From contig CANKXO010000003.1 in assembly GCA_947487765.1 (NCBI GenBank), forward strand, positions 124,001 through 188,000: 64,000 bases of DNA, given 5' to 3'. The translations under genes were made by a program, and so were the position numbers. The notes below the pieces were generated by a model that saw nothing but the letters and a program-made list of their open reading frames with translations, was not told the DNA's origin and made no database searches. Source of the DNA: an uncultured Pseudomonadales bacterium (GTDB lineage: Bacteria > Pseudomonadota > Gammaproteobacteria > Pseudomonadales > Cellvibrionaceae). Positions 33,434 through 44,773 of the stretch are shown here, in pieces (position 1 is the stretch's first letter; the number at the start of each line of letters is the position of its first letter).

Positions 33434-35661
33434 TAATTATCAATAAGGCTATCCGAGAGAATTCGCGGAGTAATAAAAATTAACAACTCTTGCTTTTCTT
33501 CAGTATCAATATTCTGTCGGAATAACCTGCCAAGGAAAGGAATGTCACCCAACAAAGGCACTTTAGTTACACCTTTAATGGTAGATTGTTGAAAAATTCC
33601 ACCAAGAACGATAGTTTGTCCATCACCAACCAGTACTTTAGTATTCAACTCTGTTGTATCAATAATAGGCACAGATGATTGGTTAGAAATAACCTCTTCA
33701 CTACTAACAGAATCTTGGTTAATAACTAGATCCATAATAATTCGATTATCTGGAGTAATTTGAGGAGTAACATCCAATTTTAAAAGGGCCTCACGAAATT
33801 GGATACTTACACCATCATCTGTAACTATCTGGTAAGGGATTTCCTGACCTGATTCAATTGTTGCTTTTTGCTTATCTCCAGTAATAACTTTTGGCTGAGA
33901 GACCACCTCAGCAACACCTGTGTCCTCTATCGCTGATAATTCGAGGTCTAACAACACTTTACTATTTAAAAAGCTTAGTGCAAGTGAGCCTGCGTTAGCC
34001 GTAGGCGCAGCAAAATCAACAATATTATTTTCCACTGGGATTGTGCTGTTTTGACCATTAAAAAAGCCAGTAGGAGAACCATCAGTGACGGCTCCAGCGC
34101 CGCCGCCGCCGCCGGTACCACCAGTACTACTAGTAAAGGAATCTAAAGATCCACCTAGCTGGTAATTCCTTCCGTTTCTAGTTCCAGCTGCAATACCTCC
34201 CCAACGAACACCAATCTCTTTACTGAAGTCGCTATTAGCAATAACAATACGAGACTCAATCATTACTTGACGAATAGGAATATCCACCTGTTCAATCAAT
34301 GCTTTAAACTCTGTAATTTTGTCTTCAGTCTCAGTTAAAATAATCGAATTAGTCCGTTCATCGACTATAGCTGTGCCTCGCTCAGAAAGAATACCCCTAG
34401 TACTTTGAGAGCTTGTCCCCTCATCATCAGCACCACCACCATCTTCACCTTCTTCACCAGTAAACAACTCGAAGATATCTGTCGCATTAGCATAACGAAT
34501 GCGAATAAACTCCGTTCTTAAAGGGGCCAATTCTTGCAACTGATTACGCGTTTCTATTTCCTGCCGTTCACGCTCGGCAATTTCTGCTGCTGGAGCCACC
34601 AACAAAACATTACCTACTTGGCGCTTATCTAAGCTTTTAGACTTCAATACTAAGTCTAACGCCTGATCCCAAGGCACATTATCAAGACGTAAAGTAATAT
34701 TACCCTCAACTGTATCACTAGCTACCAAATTTAGGCCTGTAACATCTGCGATAATTTCCAGCACAGCACGCACTTTAATATCTTGGAAATTGAGAGAAAG
34801 TTTCTCACCCACATATTTAAAGCGCTCTTTTTTTGCCGCCAACTCTTCTTCAGTTAATGATTTAATAGTAATAACGTACTGATTATCTGTTTGATACGCC
34901 AAATAATCATAATCCCCGATAACATCTACAGATACTTGAGCATTGTTTCCATCCTCAATAGACTCAATAGTTTTAACAGGCGTTGCAAAATCAACAACAT
35001 CAAGGCGGCGGCGAAGCTGTGCAGGTAACTGAGTCCCTACAAAGTTAACAACAATACCCGAAGCAGATTCTTCTATATCTACGGATACTTTGGGGTCAGA
35101 CAAAGTCAAAATTACTGTACCACCACCCTCCTCAGTCCGACGAAAATCAACTTCTGTAATACTTCTATCCACTTTATCAGTAAAAGTTTGTCGAGTTTCT
35201 TCATTAGCCTGCTGGCGTGTAAATGTTTCAACTCGTGTAGCACCCTCAATCGTTGCCACTAATGTATTACCTTCGATTGACGTCGAATAAGTGGAAGGAG
35301 AGGATAAATTAATAATAAAACGGGTACGGTCCCCACTATCTAAAACGACAGCACTTTTTGCATTACCAAAGGACAAAGGGTATTTCTTTTTTTGCAAATT
35401 ACTACTCACGCCATCAAAATCCAATACGATTCTAGCTGGCTGCTCAATAGCATACCCTTTAGGAGCAACTGGAGTGTCTGAAAAAGTAGCCCGAATTTCA
35501 ACGCGTCCACCAGGTAATTCAGAAAACTGCAAATCATTTAATGTCGCAGCTGCAACATTGCCAACTCCAAACACTAAACTTAATAAAATAATAGCTACGC
35601 GAGAATAAACCATAGTTGCAACCCTTAGAAATACTTTGCCTGTTGTTATCATTTTAGCCAT
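33433..35661 (-). CDS. pilQ: Type IV pilus secretin
   Basis: The 742-residue protein has a signal-like hydrophobic stretch near 17-38, two AMIN-type domains for peptidoglycan binding (about 40-260), an STN/N-domain (about 290-360), and the C-terminal secretin domain with VPLLGDIPFLGRLFR near the end. A Gly-rich segment near residues 515-530 lies within the secretin region. It forms the outer membrane pore for type IV pili. The start ATG follows the pilP stop directly, with GGAAG upstream. Confidence 0.95.
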   Translation of the reverse strand: MAKMITTGKVFLRVATMVYSRVAIILLSLVFGVGNVAAATLNDLQFSELPGGRVEIRATFSDTPVAPKGYAIEQPARIVLDFDGVSSNLQKKKYPLSFGNAKSAVVLDSGDRTRFIINLSSPSTYSTSIEGNTLVATIEGATRVETFTRQQANEETRQTFTDKVDRSITEVDFRRTEEGGGTVILTLSDPKVSVDIEESASGIVVNFVGTQLPAQLRRRLDVVDFATPVKTIESIEDGNNAQVSVDVIGDYDYLAYQTDNQYVITIKSLTEEELAAKKERFKYVGEKLSLNFQDIKVRAVLEIIADVTGLNLVASDTVEGNITLRLDNVPWDQALDLVLKSKSLDKRQVGNVLLVAPAAEIAERERQEIETRNQLQELAPLRTEFIRIRYANATDIFELFTGEEGEDGGGADDEGTSSQSTRGILSERGTAIVDERTNSIILTETEDKITEFKALIEQVDIPIRQVMIESRIVIANSDFSKEIGVRWGGIAAGTRNGRNYQLGGSLDSFTSSTGGTGGGGGAGAVTDGSPTGFFNGQNSTIPVENNIVDFAAPTANAGSLALSFLNSKVLLDLELSAIEDTGVAEVVSQPKVITGDKQKATIESGQEIPYQIVTDDGVSIQFREALLKLDVTPQITPDNRIIMDLVINQDSVSSEEVISNQSSVPIIDTTELNTKVLVGDGQTIVLGGIFQQSTIKGVTKVPLLGDIPFLGRLFRQNIDTEEKQELLIFITPRILSDSLIDN

Positions 35662-36207
35662 TTACTTTTCTTCCGTCGTTTTTAGCTCAAGTAGATTTGG
35701 TCGTTCAAGCCAACCCTCTCCACTTGCAACAATTTCGACCAATTCTATTTTATCGTCAGAAAGACTCACGATTTTCCCATGATTCCTACCAATGTAATTG
35801 CCACGTCGAATTCTTTCTATTGAGCCGTCCGGGTCACTAATTAAAGCCCATAACGCCCCATCTTTTTTTAGCGTGCCCACCATAGATAAGCTTGTTAAAT
35901 CGTACTGCTCTAAGCGCTCTTTCTGTCGAGCTAGATCTGGCTTAACATTACTTGATGAAGATATAATCCTCTGCTGAATTTCGATAGAAACCGGTCGATC
36001 GAAAGGGCTACGCAGACGGTATGCATCATAACTGAATGACTCATAAGCCTCTATTTTAGGAGGCTCAGGGATTTTACCTGGTGGACGCTTTTTATTTTCA
36101 TTTATAAAGTCTCGAAGATCCTCATGAGACTCAGATGAACTACAACCACTGATTAGCAAAATAGAAAATAAAGAACAGAAAATTACAACACCGTTAAAAA
36201 ACTTCAT
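35662..36207 (-). CDS. pilP: Type IV pilus lipoprotein
   Basis: The 181-residue protein has a lipoprotein signal with lipobox LISGC, acylated Cys at position 22, a Pro-rich segment, and a compact C-terminal domain with YDLTSLSMVGTL typical of PilP. It links the inner membrane PilMNO complex to the PilQ secretin. Its start overlaps the pilO stop by four bases. Confidence 0.93.
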   Translation of the reverse strand: MKFFNGVVIFCSLFSILLISGCSSSESHEDLRDFINENKKRPPGKIPEPPKIEAYESFSYDAYRLRSPFDRPVSIEIQQRIISSSSNVKPDLARQKERLEQYDLTSLSMVGTLKKDGALWALISDPDGSIERIRRGNYIGRNHGKIVSLSDDKIELVEIVASGEGWLERPNLLELKTTEEK

Positions 36208-36833
36208 TGAGGCTGCCCTCCCTCATTAGCAGAGCGGTAACGATATGTTTTAGCCCTTACCTCCATCTGCAAAAGAGAAGGGTTATCCTTATCCTGAGAT
36301 ATGGTGTAATCATGAAGTGTTACGATTCTAGACATCCCTGCAATACTACTAATAAATGTACCAAAATTATGATAAGCGCCCTTAACGATAATCTCTATAG
36401 GTAACTCAACATAAACATCGCCAACAGATTCTGGCTGAAGCTTAATACTCACAATTGTTAAGCCGCTATCGCGTCCTTTTTCATCGATATCGTCCAGCAA
36501 ACCAGGAACCTGTGTCTTCTCTGGCAACTGGGAGACAAGAAACTCAAAGTCCTTCTCCATCTTAGCCATTAGTTCTTGGTACTGCTCTAATGTTGCCGCC
36601 TCGAAGGCTTTCTTCTGAAAAGTTTGCTTGAGCGTAGCTTCAGTCGCAACAACCCTATCAAGCTCTGCATATAAATCTTTTACTATGAAGAAATAAGCCG
36701 CCACGATAATTGCCACAACCACAACAACCCAGACAAACAAACGCCCTGCAAATGGCCACACACCTATGCGAGACCAATCGATATCACTAATATCAAGATT
36801 GTTAAGTTGATCCATAGTATCTTGTAATGCCAT
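36204..36833 (-). CDS. pilO: Type IV pilus alignment protein
   Basis: The 209-residue protein has one membrane segment at about 27-50 (FVWVVVVVAIIVAAYFF), a coiled-coil stretch and a C-terminal ferredoxin-like domain. It pairs with PilN in the inner membrane. The gene order and overlap with pilP support the call. Confidence 0.93.
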   Translation of the reverse strand: MALQDTMDQLNNLDISDIDWSRIGVWPFAGRLFVWVVVVVAIIVAAYFFIVKDLYAELDRVVATEATLKQTFQKKAFEAATLEQYQELMAKMEKDFEFLVSQLPEKTQVPGLLDDIDEKGRDSGLTIVSIKLQPESVGDVYVELPIEIIVKGAYHNFGTFISSIAGMSRIVTLHDYTISQDKDNPSLLQMEVRAKTYRYRSANEGGQPQ

Positions 36834-36841
36834 GACCCGAT

Positions 36842-37380
36842 CTACTCCTCAACCTTTTCTTCATTTGGAGAAACTGATTTCACTGACAGTTCAAATTCAT
36901 CAGCGATCACATTCTTTAAATTTGGCGCCTGGAACCATTCAGAACGATCCAAGTTACGCATCAGAGTGGACACTCTATTATTTGATTCTGTAATACCCTT
37001 CACAGAAAAGTCATCTGATGTTCTTTCAAGACTATTAAAATACAAACCTTCAGGTACAGCTCGCACCATTTCATCAAAATAACGCACTACAAGGGGTCGC
37101 TTAAGCTGTAAGTTTTGAATGATTCGAATACGGGTTTCCAGTTCTTCACGGCGTTTCTTTAATTGCTCGATATCTTTAACTTTTTCATTAAGCAGAGCGA
37201 TCTCTTTTTGCAATAAGCTGTTTCGTTGGTTTTGATTATTAATTGTTGATGTTGTATAGCTATACCACACAAAAGCTATCAAACAGGCCAGAACAGACAA
37301 TAATAATAGCACTGAAAAAAATTCACGCTTCTTTTCTTGGCGGTATTCGTCGCGCCATGGTAAGAGGTTAATATTAGCCA

Positions 37381-37381
<1 letters not shown>
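36842..37381 (-). CDS. pilN: Type IV pilus alignment protein
   Basis: The 179-residue protein starts MANINLLPWRDEYR, the conserved PilN motif that binds PilM. It is followed by a membrane segment (about 22-43), a coiled coil and a C-terminal ferredoxin-like domain. Its ATG shares a base with the pilM stop (TAATG), indicating coupled translation. Confidence 0.95.
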
Positions 37382-38457
<1,076 letters not shown>

Positions 38458-38594
38458 CTATATCCGCAACTTAGGTAATCTTTATGTTATAGCACTTTAA
38501 CTTAATCGTGCAACCACACAGTTCACATATAAGTTACTAAAATGTCGTATAATCCGTCCACTTATGACCAGCTAATCCTAAGCTATTAATTAAT

Positions 38595-41189
38595 ATGGAA
38601 AAAATTCTCATCAAAAAAAATATTCTTTATTTCACAATTTGGGCATTTACCTGCATTTTCTTTGGTCTAGCTGCCAGTTTATCAGGCATCTACTTATATC
38701 TTAGTCCAAACTTGCCAGCAATCGAGTCTTTAAGGGAAGTTGAATTACAAACTCCCTTAAGAGTTTACTCTATCGATAATAAACTAATTGGTGAATTTGG
38801 CGAAAAACGAAGAGACCCAATTGCAATTGGCGAGGCACCGCAATCGCTTGTCGATGCCATATTAGCCGCCGAAGATGACGCTTTTTATCAACACAATGGC
38901 GTTGACTTAAAGGGGCTTTTACGGGCCGTTTCACAATTAATGCTATCGGGGGAAATACAAAGTGGCGGCAGCACAATCACGATGCAGGTAGCCCGAAACT
39001 TCTTCCTTTCACGCGAACAAACCTTTTCTCGGAAGTTTAATGAAATATTATTAGCCTTAAAAATCGAGCAATCTTTATCCAAAGAAGAAATTTTAGAACT
39101 ATACCTCAATAAAATATATCTGGGTAATAGGGCATATGGCGTTAAAGCAGCATCGCAAGTTTATTATGGCAAGCCCATTGAAGACTTAAGCCTTGCCCAA
39201 ACAACTATGATTGCCGGCTTACCTAAAGCACCATCAAAATATAACCCTATTATCAACCCTAGCCGCGCGTTAATCCGAAGGAATTGGATTCTAAAACGTA
39301 TGCTATCTTTGCAAAAAATCACCCAAGAAGAATATGAAATTGCAATTGACCAGCCCGTCACAGCACGATATTACGGTCAAAATTTAGAAATTAATGCACC
39401 TTATGTTGCTGAAGCTGCAAGGGAAAAAGCAATAGAGCTGTTTGGAGAAAAAGCTTATATCAATGGCTACAAAGTATACACAACCGTCCACAGTCGCCTA
39501 CAAGATACAGCACAAAAAGCCATTATTGATGGGTTACTAAATTACGACAAACGCCATGGGTATAGAGGCCCAGAACAACAATTAGACCCCAAACTACTCG
39601 AACCATTAGAGCAGACACAAACAACAGGCACTCCAAATAATAACATTGACGCATCAACAGTTGTTGAACAGGTAGGTGCAGTTAATTTAATACCTTGGCT
39701 GGAAACTCTGAAAAAAATCCCACCATACGGAGGCCTTGAACCTGCAGCCGTCATTCGGATCGGGAAAGACTATATTTCGGCATTGACCGCTCTAGGGAGC
39801 ACAGTCAATATACCGTGGGATAACGGCTTAAAGGATGCACGCTCTTTTGTTAATGAAAATTTCGCCGCTGCGCCACCAAAGTCCCCCAGTAAAGTCGCAA
39901 AACTGGGGGATATCATTCGCATCTACGAAAAAGATGATGAATGGCATTTCAGCCAAATTCCCGAAATTGAAGCTGCACTCATCTCCATTCGACCAGATGA
40001 TGGAGCCATAAACGCTCTCGTTGGCGGCTTCGATTTTGGCCATAGCAGCTTCAATCGTGCCACCCAAGCGAAACGTCAACCAGGCTCTAATTTCAAGCCA
40101 TTTATCTATACGGTAGGCCTTGAGAATGATTTGACACCAGCTACTACACTAAACGATGCGCCAATTGTTGTGCAGGATGACCGGCTTGAAGGTGCTTGGC
40201 GCCCGGAAAATGCTAGCGGCAAATTTTATGGGCCCACTCGCTTGCGTAAAGCACTCTACTTATCGCGCAACTTAATTTCCATACGCTTATTGCGTACCAT
40301 CGGTGTAGGCAAAACCATTGAATCCATGGCTCGCTTTGGCATGAACACAAAAGATATCCCTCGCGATCTTTCAATGGCATTGGGTAGCTATGTGATGTCT
40401 CCACTAGAAGTAGCCGTTGGCTATAGCGTTTTCGCCAATGGCGGCTACAAAGTTGAACCCTATCTCATACATCATATCCGAGACCGCCATAATGAAGTTC
40501 TGTATCAAGCTGAGCCCACAGTAACACCGGAAAAACAGGCATTAACCTTTTCTCCATCACAAGAGACAGAAGAACCAATTGACAGCCAGGGTAGGGTTCC
40601 ATCCACAAAACCCGAAGCGCTACCTGCAAACAATCAGAATATAGCCTCCCTCGATCAAAATACCGAGTCTCTACAAGCTCTGACGTTAACTGGAAAAGCA
40701 GCCAAACGTGTCGTTGACGAAAGAGTTATATACATGATGAATTCTATTATGAGAGACGTCATTAAACGGGGGACAGGAACTAGAGCAAAAAGCCTAGGTA
40801 GAACCGACCTTGCAGGAAAAACAGGAACAACCAATGGGCCTACTGACGCCTGGTTTTCTGGCTTTAATAGCCATGCTGTAACAACAACATGGGTAGGCTT
40901 TGACAACAATCAGAAATTGGGTAGAGGAGAATACGGTGGCGTTGCTGCATTACCAATATGGGTCAAGTATATGGGGGTCGCACTAGAAGGTATACCCCAA
41001 GACCTACCTCCACAACCCGATGGAATAGTGACCGTTCGGATTAATGCAGAAACGGGGGAACGAGCAACAGCATCTGACCCTAACGGTATATACGAGTTAT
41101 TTTTAGAAGAAAATGCTCCCGCTGAAATCGATCCAGAAACTATTATCAATGGTGGCGGTGACAGCCCAGCACCAGAAGATTTATTTTAA
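38595..41189 (+). CDS. mrcA: Penicillin-binding protein 1A
   Basis: The 864-residue bifunctional peptidoglycan synthase has a short cytoplasmic tail and one membrane segment at about 10-35. It then has a GT51 glycosyltransferase domain with EDDAFYQHNGVD (Glu93) and GGSTITMQVARNFFL, an insert with an OB-like domain, and a transpeptidase domain with Ser498-x-x-Lys501, SRN and KTG at 742-744. The C-terminus is acidic and Pro/Glu-rich. It is divergent from pilM, as in Pseudomonas. Confidence 0.95.
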   Translation: MEKILIKKNILYFTIWAFTCIFFGLAASLSGIYLYLSPNLPAIESLREVELQTPLRVYSIDNKLIGEFGEKRRDPIAIGEAPQSLVDAILAAEDDAFYQHNGVDLKGLLRAVSQLMLSGEIQSGGSTITMQVARNFFLSREQTFSRKFNEILLALKIEQSLSKEEILELYLNKIYLGNRAYGVKAASQVYYGKPIEDLSLAQTTMIAGLPKAPSKYNPIINPSRALIRRNWILKRMLSLQKITQEEYEIAIDQPVTARYYGQNLEINAPYVAEAAREKAIELFGEKAYINGYKVYTTVHSRLQDTAQKAIIDGLLNYDKRHGYRGPEQQLDPKLLEPLEQTQTTGTPNNNIDASTVVEQVGAVNLIPWLETLKKIPPYGGLEPAAVIRIGKDYISALTALGSTVNIPWDNGLKDARSFVNENFAAAPPKSPSKVAKLGDIIRIYEKDDEWHFSQIPEIEAALISIRPDDGAINALVGGFDFGHSSFNRATQAKRQPGSNFKPFIYTVGLENDLTPATTLNDAPIVVQDDRLEGAWRPENASGKFYGPTRLRKALYLSRNLISIRLLRTIGVGKTIESMARFGMNTKDIPRDLSMALGSYVMSPLEVAVGYSVFANGGYKVEPYLIHHIRDRHNEVLYQAEPTVTPEKQALTFSPSQETEEPIDSQGRVPSTKPEALPANNQNIASLDQNTESLQALTLTGKAAKRVVDERVIYMMNSIMRDVIKRGTGTRAKSLGRTDLAGKTGTTNGPTDAWFSGFNSHAVTTTWVGFDNNQKLGRGEYGGVAALPIWVKYMGVALEGIPQDLPPQPDGIVTVRINAETGERATASDPNGIYELFLEENAPAEIDPETIINGGGDSPAPEDLF

Positions 41190-41264
41190 ATTTGCGCTAT
41201 AAACTTCGTAAGCTTTATTGGGCAAACCAGGCGTAAAGACATAAATAATAATATTTAACCAATA

Positions 41265-41298
41265 AAAAAGCCGAAACAGAGAACTGTTTCGGCTTTTT
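41265..41298. terminator. Bidirectional terminator between mrcA and rpmE
   Basis: A perfect 15-bp stem AAAAAGCCGAAACAG/CTGTTTCGGCTTTTT with a four-base loop serves both convergent genes, with T-runs on each strand. Confidence 0.93.
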
Positions 41299-41315
41299 AG
41301 AAGAAGTGCAATAAT

Positions 41316-41531
41316 TTACTTGCTAGTACTACGACCCACAAAACGCTTATTAAAGCGATCAATACGTCCACCGGTATCGGCTTTCTTTTGCTTACCAGTG
41401 TAAAAAGGGTGACAAGAAGAACAAACATCTAAGTGAATGTCTTTCGCCATTGTTGATGCCGTTTTAATAACGTTCCCACAACTACAAGTTGCAGTCATCT
41501 CGCCGTAATTAGGATGAATTTCAGGTTTCAT
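41316..41531 (-). CDS. rpmE: 50S ribosomal protein L31, zinc-binding form
   Basis: The 71-residue protein has the four cysteines of the zinc-binding C+ form of bL31 (Cys16, Cys18, Cys37, Cys40), the HPFYTGKQK motif and a basic tail. It joins the two ribosomal subunits and can serve as a zinc store. It is divergent from priA, as in related genomes. Confidence 0.96.
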   Translation of the reverse strand: MKPEIHPNYGEMTATCSCGNVIKTASTMAKDIHLDVCSSCHPFYTGKQKKADTGGRIDRFNKRFVGRSTSK

Positions 41532-41760
41532 AAGCGTAATCTCGTGTTATCGTGGCGCCGCCACCCAGTCTTTAGTAGATATAAACCCTGAATAAAGGTT
41601 CAAATCTTGCCAAGCACGGCACCTGTACAAAATAAGGGCGGCAATCTTACCAGAATTTATTACTAACTCAAGCAATAACCCAGTTAATCATAACTAAGGC
41701 AGCCTAAGTCGTAATAAAATAGCCAGCTTATGCAATCACGTTAGACAAATACGCTACATA

Positions 41761-43980
41761 ATGACAGAGCAACAAAACCAAGCAAAAAACATCATTCAAG
41801 TCGCCCTAGCTTCACCTTTTCGACGACTTTTCGATTATATCCCAACAAATAATGCCAAATTAAACCCCGGCACTCGCTTATCTATCCCTTTTGGCAATCA
41901 AAAAACGATTGTCGGGATAGCCATTAAAACAACACAACAGTCAGACACACCGTTACAAAAATTACGCCCTATTAACCATATTCTCGATAAAAAGCCCGCT
42001 TTAAATGCCGAATTAATGGAACTCTGCCAATGGTGTGCGGATTACTATCATTATCCTTTGGGAGAAGTATGCCATCTAGCCTTACCTGCCCTACTGCGCA
42101 AACCCGAACCAATACCTGTTGAGACCCATATACTATGGGATATTTCTGATACTGGTATCAATACAGCGATCGACGATGTAAAGCGTGCCCCTAAACAACA
42201 ACAAGCGCTGCTAGCGTTTCAAAACAAAAAACAAATTAAGGCAGAGACACTTAAGCAATACGATATCAGTGCCAGCACATTAAAAGCGCTAACTATAAAA
42301 GGCCTAATTACACGACAAGAAGTCCCGAAATATTATTCAATAGCCTCAACCCCTGATAACTTTCTCAAGGAAAAACCACTGACTCTTAATCCAGAGCAGC
42401 AGCATGCCTTAGAGAGTATTCAATTCAATAACTTTAATACATACCTACTGGATGGCATTACCGGCAGCGGCAAAACCGAAGTATATCTACAGGCTATAGA
42501 GAGAGCCGTCAACAATGGTCAGCAAGTATTAGTTCTAGTTCCAGAGATTGGCTTAACCCCACAAACAACAGCCCGTTTTGAAAACCGCTTCAAACTGCCT
42601 ATAGCTGCACTGCACTCAGGTTTAAGCGATAAGCGTCGACTAGATATTTGGCAATCATCACAACATGGACAGCTGACCATTGTGATTGGCACACGGTCAA
42701 GCATCTTTACTCCGCTACCTAACCTGGGACTCATCGTCGTTGATGAAGAACATGACCTTTCGTATAAACAACAGGAAGGGGTACGTTATTCTGCTCGTGA
42801 CGTAGCCATTGTACGCGCCCAAAAACTGGGAATTCCTCTACTACTGGGCAGTGCAACTCCATCTCTAGAAAGCCTGCACAACGCCTTATCTGGCCGATAT
42901 CAGCATCTGCTGTTGCGTCAACGGGCCCAGAACCAACCATTGCCAACGGTAGAGTGTATTAGTACTTCAGATACCAATCTTTCTGAGCAAGTAATAAACG
43001 AGATTCGCCAAACAATACTACAAGAAAAACAGGTGCTTATTTTTATTAACCGTCGCGGTTATGCCCCCGTTCTTATGTGTCAGGATTGTAATTGGATAAG
43101 CCAATGCCCCCATTGTGACAGCCGCATGACACTTCATCGAGTTAATCAGCAACATCAGCAATTGCATTGCCATCATTGTGATTACCGAGCCAGAGTGCCC
43201 AAGCAATGCCCGCATTGCCATAGCAGTCGCCTACAACCCCTTGGGACAGGCACTCAACGTAGTGAAGAGCAACTGGAACAGATATTTCCCAATACACCTG
43301 TACTGAGAATTGATCGTGACAGTATTTCACGCAAGGGAGAGCTAGAAGCCGCCTTGGAACAAATCAATTCAGGTGCACCGTGCATTCTTGTTGGCACCCA
43401 GATGCTCGCCAAAGGGCATCACTTCGCCAACCTTGGCTTAGGTGTTATTCTGGGATTAGATCAAGCTTTTTTTAGCAGTGATTTTCGTGGGGCAGAACGC
43501 ATGGGGCAACTACTCACTCAAGTTACTGGTCGGATCGGTCGTGAAAACAATAAGGGGCGAGTGTTAATTCAGACTCATTTTACCGACCATCCACTACTGC
43601 AATTATTATTAAGTGAAGGTTATCAGAGCTTCGCTCAAACGGTATTGCATGAGCGTAAAACCACAGGCATGCCTCCCTATGAGCATATAGCAGTAATTCG
43701 CTGCCATGCCCAGCAACCAGAGTTAGCCCATCAATTCTTGCTAAGAGCAAGACAACAGGCAGAGTCCATTATTGCTCCCCATAATGGACTACAATACTTA
43801 GGGCCATTTCCAGCAACAATGGAAAAGCGCAACAATCGTTACCACTTCATTCTACAAATTAAATCGACTAATCGGCGTGAACGACAAAGCCTTTTACAAA
43901 CGCTATGCGAGCAGCTTGAAAACTCAAAACAGGCAAGAGGTTTGCACTGGTTAGTGGATATTGACCCTCAGGAATTCTAA
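41761..43980 (+). CDS. priA: Primosomal protein N', replication restart helicase
   Basis: The 739-residue protein has an N-terminal 3'-DNA-end binding domain, a helicase core with Walker A GITGSGKT at 232-239 and VVDEEHD Walker B, two zinc-binding clusters (CQDCNWISQCPHC and CHHCDYRARVPKQCPHC) and a C-terminal helicase lobe. It reloads the replisome at stalled forks. The start ATG has no strong ribosome-binding site. Confidence 0.96.
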   Translation: MTEQQNQAKNIIQVALASPFRRLFDYIPTNNAKLNPGTRLSIPFGNQKTIVGIAIKTTQQSDTPLQKLRPINHILDKKPALNAELMELCQWCADYYHYPLGEVCHLALPALLRKPEPIPVETHILWDISDTGINTAIDDVKRAPKQQQALLAFQNKKQIKAETLKQYDISASTLKALTIKGLITRQEVPKYYSIASTPDNFLKEKPLTLNPEQQHALESIQFNNFNTYLLDGITGSGKTEVYLQAIERAVNNGQQVLVLVPEIGLTPQTTARFENRFKLPIAALHSGLSDKRRLDIWQSSQHGQLTIVIGTRSSIFTPLPNLGLIVVDEEHDLSYKQQEGVRYSARDVAIVRAQKLGIPLLLGSATPSLESLHNALSGRYQHLLLRQRAQNQPLPTVECISTSDTNLSEQVINEIRQTILQEKQVLIFINRRGYAPVLMCQDCNWISQCPHCDSRMTLHRVNQQHQQLHCHHCDYRARVPKQCPHCHSSRLQPLGTGTQRSEEQLEQIFPNTPVLRIDRDSISRKGELEAALEQINSGAPCILVGTQMLAKGHHFANLGLGVILGLDQAFFSSDFRGAERMGQLLTQVTGRIGRENNKGRVLIQTHFTDHPLLQLLLSEGYQSFAQTVLHERKTTGMPPYEHIAVIRCHAQQPELAHQFLLRARQQAESIIAPHNGLQYLGPFPATMEKRNNRYHFILQIKSTNRRERQSLLQTLCEQLENSKQARGLHWLVDIDPQEF

Positions 43981-44048
43981 AACGACTTTCTATTCAAGTC
44001 TCATACACGTAAAATCTGTCGCCCATCAAACCCCTACACAAAAAATCA

Positions 44049-44630
44049 ATGACACAAGATTTCGCCAAAAAAAAACGCAAACCTCAACCCAAAAAGGCAA
44101 CGAGCAAGCGTCGCACTAATAGCCGTCGTAAGGCCAAAAATACAAATAAGGCGCCTGCATGGGCCTGGCTAGTCATTGGATTATTGTTAGCTGCATTAGT
44201 GACTTTACTGATTTACCTAGCAAACAAACCAGATGCTACACAAACTCCACAAAGTACTGGCCAGAAAAAAATAGCTAAACCTATTGAAGATAAGCCTCCA
44301 CAACCTCGGTTTGATTTTTATGAAATCCTCAAAGATCAGGAAGTCATCGTACCTGATCGCTCAGCCGAGATAAAAGCAGCGACACCTGCCAACATTCACT
44401 ACTATTTACAGGCAGGCTCTTTTCGCAATCGTAATGATGCGGATGAGCTTCGCGCTCAATTACTACTCGCCAACATGAACGCCAATATCGAGTCTAAACA
44501 AAATAATGGTAAGACCTGGCATCGGGTGATTGCAGGCCCCTTTAAATCTCGCTCAAAAATGGCCAAGGCACGGAGTCAGTTGGCATCGAAAGGCTTAAGC
44601 CCTCTATTACTGAAGCGAAAAGCCGATTAA
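44049..44630 (+). CDS. FtsN-like SPOR domain protein
   Basis: The 193-residue protein has a basic N-terminal tail (KKKRKPQPKKATSKRR), one membrane segment at about 40-60, a linker, and a C-terminal SPOR domain (about 115-190) with YYLQAGSFRNRNDADELRAQL. It resembles the SPOR protein found between argS and hslV in Pseudomonas and may bind septal peptidoglycan. It directly follows priA here, without argS in between. Confidence 0.85.
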   Translation: MTQDFAKKKRKPQPKKATSKRRTNSRRKAKNTNKAPAWAWLVIGLLLAALVTLLIYLANKPDATQTPQSTGQKKIAKPIEDKPPQPRFDFYEILKDQEVIVPDRSAEIKAATPANIHYYLQAGSFRNRNDADELRAQLLLANMNANIESKQNNGKTWHRVIAGPFKSRSKMAKARSQLASKGLSPLLLKRKAD

Positions 44631-44773
44631 CGAGTGAGCACATTTTAATTTAATTTACTGATTAAGCTTCACATGTTAAACCTTACCCATTAAACCGGGT
44701 CACACTAGTTGATTTTTGTTAATCAACCCCCAAATCGATAAGCTAAATCAACAAGTAATTAGGATTCTCTATT

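Noticed and set aside
38522-38553. Sigma-70 promoter for the PBP1A gene
   Set aside because: TATAAT at 38548-38553 is good, but the nearest TTCACA gives a 20-base spacer, outside the normal range.
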